A stretch of DNA of 64,000 bases from Pseudocitrobacter sp913778145. Its GTDB lineage: Bacteria; Pseudomonadota; Gammaproteobacteria; Enterobacterales; Enterobacteriaceae. A program made the translations under genes and the position numbers. The stretch is from contig JALNTX010000019.1 of the NCBI GenBank assembly GCA_035726825.1, positions 1 to 64,000 on the forward strand. Direction: 5' to 3'. The notes beneath the pieces were generated by a model. It saw only the letters and a list, made by a program, of their open reading frames with translations, was not told where the DNA came from and did not search any database. Within the stretch, counting starts at the first letter, position 1. Every line of letters starts with the position of its first letter. This document shows positions 26,027 to 34,808 of the stretch, piece after piece.

Positions 26027-27445
26027 ATGAGTCAGAACGTTTATCAATTTATCGACCTGCAACGCGTTGATCCCGCTAAGAAAGCGTTAAAGATCCGCAA
26101 GATCGAGTTTGTTGAAATTTACGAGCCTTTTTCCGAAGGTCAGGCCAAGGCGCAGGCCGATCGTTGCCTCTCCTGCGGCAACCCGTACTGTGAATGGAAA
26201 TGCCCGGTACACAACTACATCCCGAACTGGCTGAAGCTTGCCAACGAGGGGCGTATTTTTGAAGCGGCAGAACTGTCACATCAAACCAACACTCTGCCGG
26301 AAGTGTGTGGGCGCGTCTGCCCGCAGGACCGTCTGTGCGAAGGTTCCTGCACCCTGAACGACGAGTTCGGCGCGGTGACCATCGGCAACATTGAGCGCTA
26401 TATCAATGATAAAGCGTTCGAGATGGGCTGGCGTCCGGACCTGACCGGCGTGAAGCAAACCGGTAAAAAAGTGGCGATTATCGGCGCAGGCCCGGCGGGC
26501 CTGGCGTGTGCCGATGTGCTGACGCGCAACGGCGTAAAAGCAGTCGTGTTCGATCGTCACCCGGAAATCGGCGGCCTGCTGACCTTCGGTATTCCGGCCT
26601 TCAAGCTGGAAAAAGAGGTGATGACCCGCCGCCGTGAAATCTTCACCGGCATGGGTATTGAATTCAAACTCAACACCGAAGTGGGCCGTGACGTACAGCT
26701 CGAAACCTTGCTGAGCGATTACGATGCGGTGTTCCTCGGCGTCGGCACCTATCAGTCAATGCGCGGCGGGCTGGAGAACGAAGACGCTTCCGGCGTGTTT
26801 GATGCACTGCCATTCCTGATTGCCAATACCCGTCAAATCATGGGCTTTGGTGAAAATAAAGACGAGCCGTACATCAACATGGAAGGCAAACGCGTGGTGG
26901 TGCTTGGCGGTGGCGACACGGCGATGGACTGCGTGCGTACTTCCGTGCGTCAAGGCGCAACGCATGTCACCTGTGCCTATCGTCGTGACGAAGAGAACAT
27001 GCCAGGCTCCCGCCGCGAAGTGAAAAACGCGCGTGAAGAAGGCGTTGAGTTCCAGTTCAACGTGCAACCGCTGGGCATTGAAGTGAATGCTAACGGCAAG
27101 GTGAGCGGCGTGAAAATGGCGCGTACCGAGATGGGCCAACCGGATGCGAAAGGCCGTCGCCGCGCGGAAATCGTTCCTGGCTCCGAGCATGTGGTGCCTG
27201 CAGATGCGGTGGTGATGGCGTTTGGTTTCCGCCCGCACAGCATGGAATGGCTGGCGAAACACAGCGTCGAACTTGATTCTCAGGGCCGTATCATCGCCCC
27301 GGAAGGTAACGAAAACGCCTTCCAGACCAGCAACCCGAAAATCTTTGCCGGTGGCGATATTGTCCGCGGTTCAGATCTGGTGGTCACCGCTATTGCCGAA
27401 GGCCGTAAAGCGGCTGATGGCATCATGAACTGGCTGGAAGTATAA
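26027..27445 (+). CDS. gltD: Glutamate synthase (NADPH) small subunit
   Basis: GltD takes electrons from NADPH through FAD and two 4Fe-4S clusters to GltB. The 472 residues hold N-terminal Cys clusters (CLSCGNPYCEWKCP and CGRVCPQDRLCEGSC), the FAD dinucleotide fold IIGAGPAGLACADVL and the NADPH fold VVVLGGGDTAMDCV. It ends with the conserved FAGGDIVRGSDLVVTAIAEG. Unlike in E. coli, gltF and the yhcADEFG genes do not follow; the sialic acid cluster comes next after a REP pair. Confidence 0.98.
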   Translation: MSQNVYQFIDLQRVDPAKKALKIRKIEFVEIYEPFSEGQAKAQADRCLSCGNPYCEWKCPVHNYIPNWLKLANEGRIFEAAELSHQTNTLPEVCGRVCPQDRLCEGSCTLNDEFGAVTIGNIERYINDKAFEMGWRPDLTGVKQTGKKVAIIGAGPAGLACADVLTRNGVKAVVFDRHPEIGGLLTFGIPAFKLEKEVMTRRREIFTGMGIEFKLNTEVGRDVQLETLLSDYDAVFLGVGTYQSMRGGLENEDASGVFDALPFLIANTRQIMGFGENKDEPYINMEGKRVVVLGGGDTAMDCVRTSVRQGATHVTCAYRRDEENMPGSRREVKNAREEGVEFQFNVQPLGIEVNANGKVSGVKMARTEMGQPDAKGRRRAEIVPGSEHVVPADAVVMAFGFRPHSMEWLAKHSVELDSQGRIIAPEGNENAFQTSNPKIFAGGDIVRGSDLVVTAIAEGRKAADGIMNWLEV

Positions 27446-27477
27446 GCCCTGCCTGAAAAGGGAGGCGGCAACAGGAA

Positions 27478-27502
27478 ATTTGGCAGACAGTGTCTGCCAA
27501 AT
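27478..27502 (+). terminator. Perfect hairpin after gltD
   Basis: Arms ATTTGGCAGAC and GTCTGCCAAAT enclose AGT, 33 bp after the gltD stop. No long T run follows, so it may be a weak terminator or an mRNA-stabilising stem that acts with the adjacent REP pair. It sits where the RTX-side REP unit has its 22-bp palindrome. Confidence 0.5.
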
Positions 27503-27504
27503 CA

Positions 27505-27632
27505 GATTGCTGAAAAAGTGCACTTTGTTTTTGCCGGATGCGGCGTAACCGCCTTATCCGGCCTACAAAACACTCCAGATTCAATGCATTGCGGAAATCT
27601 TGTAGGCCGGATAAGCGCCAGCGCCATCCGGC
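27505..27632. repeat. REP pair (BIME) with conserved flank, gltD-nanQ
   Basis: A left REP (27532-27567, TTGCCGGATGCGGCGTAACC then GCCTTATCCGGCCTACA) and an inverted right REP (27602-27632, GTAGGCCGGATAAGCGCCAG...) are joined by ~34 bp. The ~25 bp before the left REP, including the perfect palindrome AAAGTGCACTTT, and the linker match the unit at 1522-1622. The right REP ends in a T run next to the nanQ stop, so it may also end transcription from the left. Confidence 0.8.
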
Positions 27633-27637
27633 TTTTT

Positions 27638-28105
27638 TTAATACGCGAGCAAGCTGGCGCGCACTTTAACCACCGTTTTTTTGATATCCTGCGATAGCGC
27701 TACGGTACACCCAGGTTTATGTGGTTCCCCCGGCATAAACACGGCGAACATTCCCGGTTTTAACGTCACCGCTTGCTCATCTTCAATGGCAGAGCAAAGC
27801 TGATAATCTTCATCCGCATGCAGTTCTTCACACTGCTGTGCAGCCCCTGCAACACCAAAATAAATCCGCTCATCTCCGGTCAGCAAAAGCTGGATATCCA
27901 CGTACTGCACATGCAGCTCCGCTTTCTTGCTCTCGGCGGGTTGCGTAGGAAATGTCATCACATTCATAAAGATATCGTCACCGCGCAACTCATAGCGCCC
28001 CGCCGCTTTTTCCTGTGGGCGTGCGGTTAATGCCCGCGTAAGCGCCTCAGCCAGTACGGGATGTAACCCCGCTGAGTTCAGCGCCTGAATATCTCCTGTT
28101 ACCAT
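27638..28105 (-). CDS. nanQ: N-acetylneuraminate anomerase
   Basis: NanQ (formerly YhcH) speeds interconversion of the alpha and beta anomers of sialic acids so that the open or alpha form is supplied to the NanA aldolase. The 155 residues belong to the YhcH/YjgK/YiaL cupin family, with the metal-binding His/Glu in AELHVQYVDIQLLL and MFAVFMPGEPHKPGC. The gene overlaps the end of nanK by 7 bp and is the last gene of nanATEKQ. Confidence 0.95.
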   Translation of the reverse strand: MVTGDIQALNSAGLHPVLAEALTRALTARPQEKAAGRYELRGDDIFMNVMTFPTQPAESKKAELHVQYVDIQLLLTGDERIYFGVAGAAQQCEELHADEDYQLCSAIEDEQAVTLKPGMFAVFMPGEPHKPGCTVALSQDIKKTVVKVRASLLAY

Positions 28106-28977
28106 GATTGTTCTCCCTGGGCCAACAGTGCAGCCCCCAGTAATCCTGCGTCATGCCGATAGTGCGCCGATTGTAATGTGACCTGATAAACGTCAGGCTC
28201 CTGCGCCAGGCAGGTCTCCACCCGCGCTAAATATCCTTCCGCCAGCCCAACGCTGCCACCAATGACCACGCACTGGCAATCGGTCGTCGCCTTCACATCG
28301 GCGATGAGTCTCGCAAGCGTAAGTGCCGAGCGGTGAATGAGTTGCGTCGCCTGTTCATTGCCCTGCCCGGCACGAATAAAGATTGTTTTGGCGTCGCATC
28401 CGGCGAGTTCACCCTGCGCCGCTGCGGCAATCCCACGTCCGGAGGCGATGGCCTCGACGCAGCCTCGGCGGCCACAACCGCACATTGGCCCGTTAGGATC
28501 GGCTAGCGTATGCCCCAGATGCCCGGCCAGACCGCCCGTTCCGGCGAGCAGTTTGCCGTGGCTTATCACACCGCCCCCCACTCCCGTGGAAACGGTGAGG
28601 AAAACCATGTCACAATAATCATTATGGAGAGCGTGATACTCCGCCCACGCCGCCGCCTGCGCGTCATTCACCGCCAGTGTCGGCAGCCCGGTTATCGCTT
28701 CCAGTGTCTTCGTGAGCGGGAAATTCAATAAGCCGCCCAGATTTTGCGGATTAATCGCCAGCAGCACACCATCGCGAATAATCCCGGTTGAGGCGATGGC
28801 CACCCGCGTTGCGCGAGGGAAAAGCGGCTCAACCAGCGTTTGCAATGCGACGCGCAGCGCATCCGGCGTCTTGCTCGCCGGTGTGGGTAGCTCGCGACGC
28901 GCCACGAGGTTTAGCGCATCATCCACCAGGGCAGCAGCCATTTTGGTGCCGCCAATATCAATCGCCAGGGTGATCAT
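28099..28977 (-). CDS. nanK: N-acetylmannosamine kinase
   Basis: NanK phosphorylates N-acetylmannosamine released by NanA to ManNAc-6-phosphate. From the ATG at 28977, which overlaps the nanE stop as ATGA, it has 292 residues. The ATP-binding DIGGTKMAAALV, the catalytic Asp in LAVNDAQAAAWAE and the ROK zinc motif CGCGRRGCVEAIASG are present. It lies between nanE and nanQ, in pathway order. Confidence 0.97.
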   Translation of the reverse strand: MITLAIDIGGTKMAAALVDDALNLVARRELPTPASKTPDALRVALQTLVEPLFPRATRVAIASTGIIRDGVLLAINPQNLGGLLNFPLTKTLEAITGLPTLAVNDAQAAAWAEYHALHNDYCDMVFLTVSTGVGGGVISHGKLLAGTGGLAGHLGHTLADPNGPMCGCGRRGCVEAIASGRGIAAAAQGELAGCDAKTIFIRAGQGNEQATQLIHRSALTLARLIADVKATTDCQCVVIGGSVGLAEGYLARVETCLAQEPDVYQVTLQSAHYRHDAGLLGAALLAQGEQSW

Positions 28978-29663
28978 GACATCGCCTTTTTTAACGCTTT
29001 GTTGTACCACTGACAGATATGCTCCAGCCGCGTAATCGCAGAACCGACTGTTACCGCCCACGCGCCGTGGCGCATTGCTTCTGCCGCCTGTGCAGGCGTG
29101 TTGTAGCGCCCTTCGGCGATAACCCGGCAGCCCGCATCGCTTAAGGATTTCACCAGCGCGAAATCGGGTTCTTCCGGCGTGTGCGGCGTGGTGTAGCCCG
29201 AAAGCGTGGTGCCAATAATGTCTGCGCCCAGCCGCTGGCAGGCCATACCGTCTTCATATGTAGAGCAGTCGGTCATTGCCAGTAAACCGTGCTGGTGGAT
29301 CTGCGCCAGCAGCGCCTCTACGCTCGCCGGGCGTACGCGGTCCGTACCGTCGACGGCGATGATGTCAGCCCCGGCCTGCGCCAGCGCGTCGACATCTTCC
29401 AGAAAAGGCGTGATACGCACCGGTGAGTCATCCAGGTCACGTTTGAGAATGCCGATAATCGGGATGGACACAAGCGCGCGGGTAGCGCGTAAATTCGCCA
29501 CGCCTTCAATACGCAGTGCAACTGCCCCCGCCTGTTCCGCTGCCAGCGCCATCGCGGCGACAATGTCGGGTTTATCCAGCGGGCTATCAGGGACGGGCTG
29601 GCAGGAGATAATCAGCCCACCAGCATGCGCAATGTTGTTATTCAGCTGTTCAAGTAAAGACAT
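28974..29663 (-). CDS. nanE: N-acetylmannosamine-6-phosphate 2-epimerase
   Basis: NanE converts ManNAc-6-phosphate to GlcNAc-6-phosphate, which enters amino-sugar metabolism through NagA and NagB. The 229 residues form a TIM barrel of the NanE family; GGLIISCQPVPDSPLDKP, the Lys in GILKRDLDDSPVRITP and IIAVDGTDR are diagnostic. The third in-frame Met (29663) is chosen from the E. coli length and its spacing to the AGGA-type site upstream. nanT is 45 bp upstream. Confidence 0.96.
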   Translation of the reverse strand: MSLLEQLNNNIAHAGGLIISCQPVPDSPLDKPDIVAAMALAAEQAGAVALRIEGVANLRATRALVSIPIIGILKRDLDDSPVRITPFLEDVDALAQAGADIIAVDGTDRVRPASVEALLAQIHQHGLLAMTDCSTYEDGMACQRLGADIIGTTLSGYTTPHTPEEPDFALVKSLSDAGCRVIAEGRYNTPAQAAEAMRHGAWAVTVGSAITRLEHICQWYNKALKKAMS

Positions 29664-29708
29664 CATCATATCCTCGGAGAAGTGCCCGGCATGTGCCGGG
29701 CTCCCTGG

Positions 29709-31199
29709 TTAACTTTTACTTTTCACTAATCCACTTTTATCGCCGCCAAACGGTACGGCTCCACTGAACGGTTTACCGTCGATTGCATCGTGAGTACGCA
29801 GCGCTTCCGGGCGAATCCAACGCTGAACGCGCGTGGGCATGTCGAGGCCGATCAGCAGGATCACCACAAACGTAAGGCTGAAGGAGAGCGAGCCCAGCGC
29901 GGTTCCCAGATCCAACCGTTGGGCGATCGATGCCCCGAGGATCGGAGCCAGTGCGCCGCCTAACGCACCGACGTTGTAGGTAAAGCCGAGGCCCGCCGCA
30001 CGTTGATCCGTTTCGAAATAACCGCCGATCAGTTTCGGTAAGATCCCGGAGATCCCCTGCCCCAGCATCTGCTGGAAGAAGAGTAACAAGCCCAGTACCC
30101 AGACGTTTGTGCCACCAATCGCAAACACCGGAATGATCAGCAACTGTGAGGCCAGCAGGCTGCAAACATAGGCTTTGCGGGTGCCCAGCCAGTCGCCGAG
30201 GAATCCGCCCACGCAGCAGCCTACCGCCGCGCCAAATCCGCTGAAGAACAGGACGTTCGCCACGGTGTGCGGATCATAAGCCAGCTCGGTTTTCAGATAG
30301 GTCGGTAACAGCGCCTGAATCGGCCATGAGTAGAGAAAAGCAAACAGCACCACCACCATCAGCATGACGCCGGTCGGCCAGCGTTTACCGCTGCTTTGCA
30401 CCATAAAGCTGATGAAGATAATGGCGCATACCAAACCCAGTAGTGCGACCAGCCCGGCAATGCGGGCTTCGCCCGCAAAGCAGTACCACAGTGACGCTCC
30501 CGCCACGCAGGTCATGATGATGTTCATCACCCGATACTGGCCACGATAGAGGATATCGACCATTGTGCGTACCGGGGCTTTGCCTTCGTGTTTGGCTTTC
30601 CAGTCTTCCGCTTCCGGGATGTTTTTACGCAGCCACAGCGCAAAGACGATTGGCACGATGCCGATGAAAAACAGCGCGCGCCACCCCCAGACGGGCACCA
30701 CCAGGCTGTAGACCTGTGCCGCAACAACAGCACCGACGGAGAAACCGGAAATCAGGAAGCCGCTGGCTTTATTCCGTAGCTGTTTTGGCCAGCTTTCAAT
30801 GACATAGGTTGCGCTGGAACCATATTCTCCCGCCATCCCCATGCCAATCACCAGACGGGCGATAAACAGCGAGGTGTAACCTGGCGCAAAGCCGCAGGCG
30901 AGTGTTCCCGCCGAGAAGAGAATGATGCTGGTGACCATTGCCAGACGGCGACCGTAGCGATCCCCCATTGCGCCAAGCATCAGGCCGCCGAACCAGCGAG
31001 AGATAAAGGCGGCGGAGATCAGGCTTGCCGCCTGAACCGTAGTTAAACCGAATTCACCCTGCACTTCGGTTAACACCAGGGCGATTAAGACAAAATCAAA
31101 ACCATCAAGCAAATACCCCAACCAGGCGGCGGAAAATGCCCGCCATTGTGCCCGATTAAGATGGCGATACCACGGGATGTTCTGGGTTGTTGTACTCAT
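29709..31199 (-). CDS. nanT: Sialic acid:H+ symporter
   Basis: NanT is the major-facilitator permease that brings N-acetylneuraminate into the cell. From the ATG at 31199 it has 496 residues, the E. coli length; an ATG ten codons earlier lies in a poor context. MFS signatures include GAMGDRYGRRLAM and the second-half GGFLGDWLGTRKA. The hydrophobic profile fits about 14 helices, the NanT arrangement with an extra central pair. It is separated from nanA by a REP-like element of 105 bp. Confidence 0.97.
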   Translation of the reverse strand: MSTTTQNIPWYRHLNRAQWRAFSAAWLGYLLDGFDFVLIALVLTEVQGEFGLTTVQAASLISAAFISRWFGGLMLGAMGDRYGRRLAMVTSIILFSAGTLACGFAPGYTSLFIARLVIGMGMAGEYGSSATYVIESWPKQLRNKASGFLISGFSVGAVVAAQVYSLVVPVWGWRALFFIGIVPIVFALWLRKNIPEAEDWKAKHEGKAPVRTMVDILYRGQYRVMNIIMTCVAGASLWYCFAGEARIAGLVALLGLVCAIIFISFMVQSSGKRWPTGVMLMVVVLFAFLYSWPIQALLPTYLKTELAYDPHTVANVLFFSGFGAAVGCCVGGFLGDWLGTRKAYVCSLLASQLLIIPVFAIGGTNVWVLGLLLFFQQMLGQGISGILPKLIGGYFETDQRAAGLGFTYNVGALGGALAPILGASIAQRLDLGTALGSLSFSLTFVVILLIGLDMPTRVQRWIRPEALRTHDAIDGKPFSGAVPFGGDKSGLVKSKS

Positions 31200-31269
31200 G
31201 GTGAGTCTCCCGCGGTGGGCCAGGCCCACGCGCTTTGGTATGAATGTGTTGGATGGGTGCGGGTTCTTC

Positions 31270-31374
31270 CCCTCACCCTAACCCTCTCCCTCAAGGGAGA
31301 GGGGACCGACCGCGCCAGTGGTTAAGTACGTGCGCTTTTCTCCCTCTCCCTGTGGGAGAGGGCCGGGGTGAGGG
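31270..31374. repeat. REP-like element between nanA and nanT
   Basis: Outer arms CCCTCACCCTAACCCTCTCC (31270) and GAGAGGGCCGGGGTGAGGG (to 31374) each carry a small hairpin with CCCTCTCCC/GGGAGAGGG arms and are joined by ~40 bp of spacer. This is the unamplified form of the element at 19574-19955. It ends exactly at the base before the nanA stop codon, inside the operon, so it is transcribed and could uncouple nanA from nanT expression. Confidence 0.85.
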
Positions 31375-32268
31375 TCAGCCCCGCTCCTGCATCAGCTGCT
31401 GCGCCAGCGCCTTCAGCTCCGGCAAGAATTTCTCCTCCACCGGGGAGAACGGTTTGCGGCACAGCGGCACGGAGACCACATCCATGTAATGCAGCACCGT
31501 TTTCAGCCCACGGAACACGCCCACTTTGATAAGCAGGTCGATGACCTTGTTACACTCGCGCTGGAGCTGCTGCGCCTTCGCGATATCGCCTGCTTTCAGT
31601 GCCTGCGCGATCCCCATGTAGCGCCAACCCATGATGTTGTAAGTGCTGCCGATCCCGCCGTCGGCGCCCGCCAGTAGGCCGGAGGCGAAGATCTCGTCGT
31701 AACCGTTGTAAAGCACCAGATCCGGATGTTCGCGGCGGATCTGTTCCATCTGATACAGATCGCCCGAGGTTTGTTTCAGCGCGCCCACGCCCGGCAAAGT
31801 GACCAGCGTGTTGATTTGATCCAGCGTCAGTTTTACACCACTCAGCGCCGGAATGTTGTAGACCACCATCGGTAATCCATCAGCCGAGTCGATAATTGCA
31901 CGATAGTGATCGCAATGTTCTTCAAAGCTAAACGGGTAGTAGAATGGCGTCACCGCCGAGACGGCATCAAAACCGCAGCGCTTTGCCGCTGCCGCAAGCT
32001 GCTGGCTTTCCGCCGTGCTGACACAGCCAACATGTGCAATCAGGGTAATTTTCCCTTTCCCCTCTTCCGCCACGATTTCTAGCACTTCTTCACGCTCAGC
32101 CAGGCTCTGAATAAACGCTTCCCCGGTCGATCCCCCCACGTAGACACCATCAATGCCCTGCTCAATGTTGAAGCGCACCAGGCGGCGCAGGCTCTCTTTA
32201 TCAATCTTTTGCTGAGCGTCGAAAGGAGTAAGAAGCGCGGGCATTACGCCCCGTAAGTTGCCAGACAT
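31375..32268 (-). CDS. nanA: N-acetylneuraminate lyase
   Basis: NanA splits sialic acid to N-acetylmannosamine and pyruvate, the first cytoplasmic step of sialic acid use. The 297 residues are a class I aldolase TIM barrel with Schiff-base Lys 165 (GALKQTSGD), Tyr 137 (VVYNIPALSG) and the carboxylate-binding GGSTGE at 45-50. It is the first gene of nanATEKQ, directly behind the NanR operator. Confidence 0.98.
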   Translation of the reverse strand: MSGNLRGVMPALLTPFDAQQKIDKESLRRLVRFNIEQGIDGVYVGGSTGEAFIQSLAEREEVLEIVAEEGKGKITLIAHVGCVSTAESQQLAAAAKRCGFDAVSAVTPFYYPFSFEEHCDHYRAIIDSADGLPMVVYNIPALSGVKLTLDQINTLVTLPGVGALKQTSGDLYQMEQIRREHPDLVLYNGYDEIFASGLLAGADGGIGSTYNIMGWRYMGIAQALKAGDIAKAQQLQRECNKVIDLLIKVGVFRGLKTVLHYMDVVSVPLCRKPFSPVEEKFLPELKALAQQLMQERG

Positions 32269-32303
32269 ACATACCTCGTAGTGATGTTTGATTGGATTAA
32301 CTA

Positions 32304-32326
32304 TGTACCTTTATACCTGTTATACC
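32304..32326 (-). promoter_or_regulatory. NanR operator upstream of nanA
   Basis: On the minus strand three GGTATA-type repeats occur: GGTATA (32326-32321), GGTATA (32317-32312) and GGTACA (32309-32304), with gaps of 3 and 2 bp. This is the arrangement of the E. coli NanR operator, with one change in the third repeat. NanR bound here represses nanATEKQ until sialic acid binds it. Confidence 0.85.
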
Positions 32327-32402
32327 AGATCACTTTTACAGCAGCGTAATACAGAAAGCTTATTGTGCGATCGACTTCACTAAATCGATCGCAGAGATGG
32401 GA

Positions 32403-33176
32403 TCACTTACGGGATTTTTTGGCTTTGCCGAAGGCGTGCCAGGTGGCGGAGACGCTGTTGAGGTGGGTTTGCAAAGCGCGATCGGCTTCATCCGGATCGT
32501 GTGCGCGGATGGCATCGACAATAGCGATATGCTGTTGATAGCTCATGCTATTGTGCTCGTGAAGTTCCTGATCCGCCACTTTCGGGCGCGCGGCAATCAG
32601 CCAGTCGAGCAGTGCGACGTGAATCGCCATAAAGATCGGGTTGCCGGGAATTTCCGCCAGCACGCGGTGGAAGTCGACGTCCGAGCGGATAAACTGCGCG
32701 TTGTCATCCAGCGCCTGGCTGTTGATCTCCAGCGCTTTACTCAGCAGCGCAATTTGTTCATCCGTGGCGTGTTCGGCGGCGTAGCGCACCAGGCTTGATT
32801 CAAAGAACAGGCGTAGTTGTTCGAAGTGCGCGATACCGCCAGGGTGCGAGAGAAAATCTTTCGCCATCCCGGAGAGCTCGCCAATGATGGTATCCGCAGA
32901 AGGGCGTGATACGCGCGCGCGTTCACCGTTGTTGATCTGCACTAGCCCTTTACGCTTCAGTGCCGCCAACGCTTCCCGCACCGACGGGCGGCCAACGTTA
33001 AAGAACGCCATCAGCTCACGCTCGGACGGCAGTTGCTCCCCTTCGCCAAATTCCCGGCGGCGAATCATCTGCTCCAGCTCTTCCTCCACCATTTCAGACA
33101 GTTTTTTGCGCGCCAGCGGGCGGCGGCGCAGGCTGTTGCCGATGGTGTCTTCTGAGTTGGAATCAAATGCGCTCAT
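32403..33176 (-). CDS. nanR: Sialic acid-responsive GntR-family repressor
   Basis: NanR represses the nan genes and is released by N-acetylneuraminate. The 257 residues have an N-terminal winged helix (~30-100, with LPSERELMAFFNVGRPSVRE) and a C-terminal all-alpha FCD ligand/metal domain (~105-240). The N-terminal arm SEDTIGNSLRRRPLARKKLS, needed for cooperative binding in E. coli, is conserved. nanR lies upstream of nanA on the same strand with 134 bp between them. E. coli dcuD, which normally lies next on the other side, is absent. Confidence 0.96.
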   Translation of the reverse strand: MSAFDSNSEDTIGNSLRRRPLARKKLSEMVEEELEQMIRRREFGEGEQLPSERELMAFFNVGRPSVREALAALKRKGLVQINNGERARVSRPSADTIIGELSGMAKDFLSHPGGIAHFEQLRLFFESSLVRYAAEHATDEQIALLSKALEINSQALDDNAQFIRSDVDFHRVLAEIPGNPIFMAIHVALLDWLIAARPKVADQELHEHNSMSYQQHIAIVDAIRAHDPDEADRALQTHLNSVSATWHAFGKAKKSRK

Positions 33177-33276
33177 AGGTACCGTTTAACCTGAAAAGAT
33201 GAGGAAATTTCACTGAATTTTCATCATATCACAAAATGTGAGGCTGAAATGGGCACTGAGGGATGGACGATGGACG

Positions 33277-33307
33277 AAAAAAAACAGACCCGTTCGGATC
33301 TGTTTTT
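33277..33307 (-). terminator. Terminator of sspAB
   Basis: On the minus strand AACAGATCCGAACGGGTCTG-TT forms a stem with one mismatch and a GAAC loop, followed by eight T residues. It lies 6 bp past the sspB stop. Confidence 0.75.
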
Positions 33308-33313
33308 ATTGGA

Positions 33314-33805
33314 TTACTTCACCACCCGAAGCGCCGGGCGGCCACCGCGCGGTGGCGGGGTATCGTCCGGATCGGTGTCGTCGTCGTGATCCGGCTTATC
33401 GCCGTCAATGACCGACATCACCGTTTCGTTTTCAACGACTTCGAGGTCGTCGTTGTAGCCTTCCGCATCTTCGTCGTAAGCCGTTTCCGGCTCGAACATG
33501 GTGCCTGCGCCGTTTTCACGGGCATAGATAGCCAGCACGGCGGCCAGCGGCACGGAAACATTGCGCGGAACGCCGCCGAAACGCGCGTTGAAGCGAACTT
33601 CATCGTTCGCCAGCTCCAGGTTGCCCACCGCGCGCGGCGCGATGTTCAGGACGATCTGGCCGTCACGGGCGTACTCCATTGGCACCTGAACGCCTGGCTG
33701 CATGACATCAACGACTAAATGCGGCGTAAGCTGGTTGTCCAGCAGCCACTCGTAAAATGCGCGAAGCAGATACGGACGGCGTGGAGAAAGCTGTGACACA
33801 TCCAT
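33314..33805 (-). CDS. sspB: ClpXP protease specificity adaptor SspB
   Basis: SspB binds ssrA-tagged proteins (and RseA fragments) and delivers them to ClpXP. The 163 residues comprise the N-terminal dimeric substrate-binding domain (to ~113), a long acidic, disordered linker rich in Asp/Glu, and the C-terminal ClpX-binding motif RGGRPALRVVK. All parts needed for tethering are present. It follows sspA after 4 bp. Confidence 0.97.
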   Translation of the reverse strand: MDVSQLSPRRPYLLRAFYEWLLDNQLTPHLVVDVMQPGVQVPMEYARDGQIVLNIAPRAVGNLELANDEVRFNARFGGVPRNVSVPLAAVLAIYARENGAGTMFEPETAYDEDAEGYNDDLEVVENETVMSVIDGDKPDHDDDTDPDDTPPPRGGRPALRVVK

Positions 33806-33809
33806 TCAG

Positions 33810-34448
33810 TTAACCCCGGCCAAGGCGCATTTCGCGCTCGGCTTCCGTTAAGGAGGCAAGGAAAGAATCACGCTCGAATACGCGGGTCATGTAGCCTTTC
33901 AGCTCTTTCGCACCCGCACCGGTCATTTCAATACCCATAACCGGCAGACGCCACAGCAGCGGTGCCAGGTAGCAGTCGACCAGGCTGAACTCATCGCTCA
34001 GGAAGTACGGCTTCTGGGTGAAGACCGGCGCAATCGCCAGCAGCTCTTCGCGCAGCTGTTTACGCGCAGCGTCAGCCTGGGATGCGGAGCCCGTCATGAC
34101 GACGTTCATCAGCGAGTACCAGTCTTTTTCGATACGTTGCATGTACAGACGGCTTTCACCGCGTGCAACCGGGTAAACCGGCATCAGCGGCGGATGCGGG
34201 AAACGCTCATCCAGGTATTCCATAATGATGCGGGATTCCCACAGAGTCAGTTCGCGATCTACCAGTGTCGGAACGCTTTGATTCGGGTTGAGGTCAATCA
34301 GATCCTGCGGTGGATTGTCCTTTTCCACGTGCTCTATCTCAAAGCTGACACCTTTTTCAGCCAGCACGATGCGGACCTGATGGCTATAAATGTCAGTAGG
34401 ACCAGAAAACAGCGTCATTACCGAACGTTTGTTGGCAGCGACAGCCAT
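33810..34448 (-). CDS. sspA: Stringent starvation protein A
   Basis: SspA is a glutathione-S-transferase-like protein without GST activity that binds RNA polymerase, promotes late P1 transcription and lowers H-NS during starvation in E. coli. The 212 residues show the thioredoxin-like half (MTLFSGPTDIYSHQVRIVLA, NPNQSVPTLVD, ESRIIMEYLDERFP) and the helical half. The surface P84-H85-P86 patch required in E. coli appears as FPHPPL. It is the first gene of sspAB. Confidence 0.97.
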   Translation of the reverse strand: MAVAANKRSVMTLFSGPTDIYSHQVRIVLAEKGVSFEIEHVEKDNPPQDLIDLNPNQSVPTLVDRELTLWESRIIMEYLDERFPHPPLMPVYPVARGESRLYMQRIEKDWYSLMNVVMTGSASQADAARKQLREELLAIAPVFTQKPYFLSDEFSLVDCYLAPLLWRLPVMGIEMTGAGAKELKGYMTRVFERDSFLASLTEAEREMRLGRG

Positions 34449-34745
34449 GAAAACCTCCAGGTATATTCAGAATTTTTACTGCTACCAGCCACACGGTGGC
34501 TAGCCAGAAGTGTGTCCCCATCCTGCGTTGAGTGGCATTCCTGCTTGCAAACCAAACAAAAATTGAACAATCACCCGCATTTGGGCAGAAAATTGGAGAA
34601 TAGTTTACCAGATTTTGCACGGCTTGTGGTGAGTGGATTCTGGAAATCCGGAAAAAGAGCCGTGAGATTGGCGTTGGCAATGCGATTATGGCGAAGGCGT
34701 TTCGCTTGCCCGCCCGACAAATACGCTCGTAGCGTCACTGTTCAG
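34449..34745. other. Gap between rpsI and sspA without a recognised gene
   Basis: About 300 bp upstream of sspA. I see no convincing reading frame, repeat or RNA gene. It should hold the sspA promoter and its leader, which I could not locate with confidence. Confidence 0.5.
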
Positions 34746-34749
34746 GCAT

Positions 34750-34776
34750 AAAAAAACCCGCCGAAGCGGGTTTTTG
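34750..34776 (-). terminator. Terminator of rplM-rpsI
   Basis: Stem AACCCGC / GCGGGTT with a TTCG-type loop is flanked by A and T runs on both sides, so on the minus strand it is followed by TTTTTTT. It lies ~32 bp after rpsI. Confidence 0.85.
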
Positions 34777-34808
34777 CGCAAATTGTTGTCTGCGTGAGCA
34801 GAAAGCAA

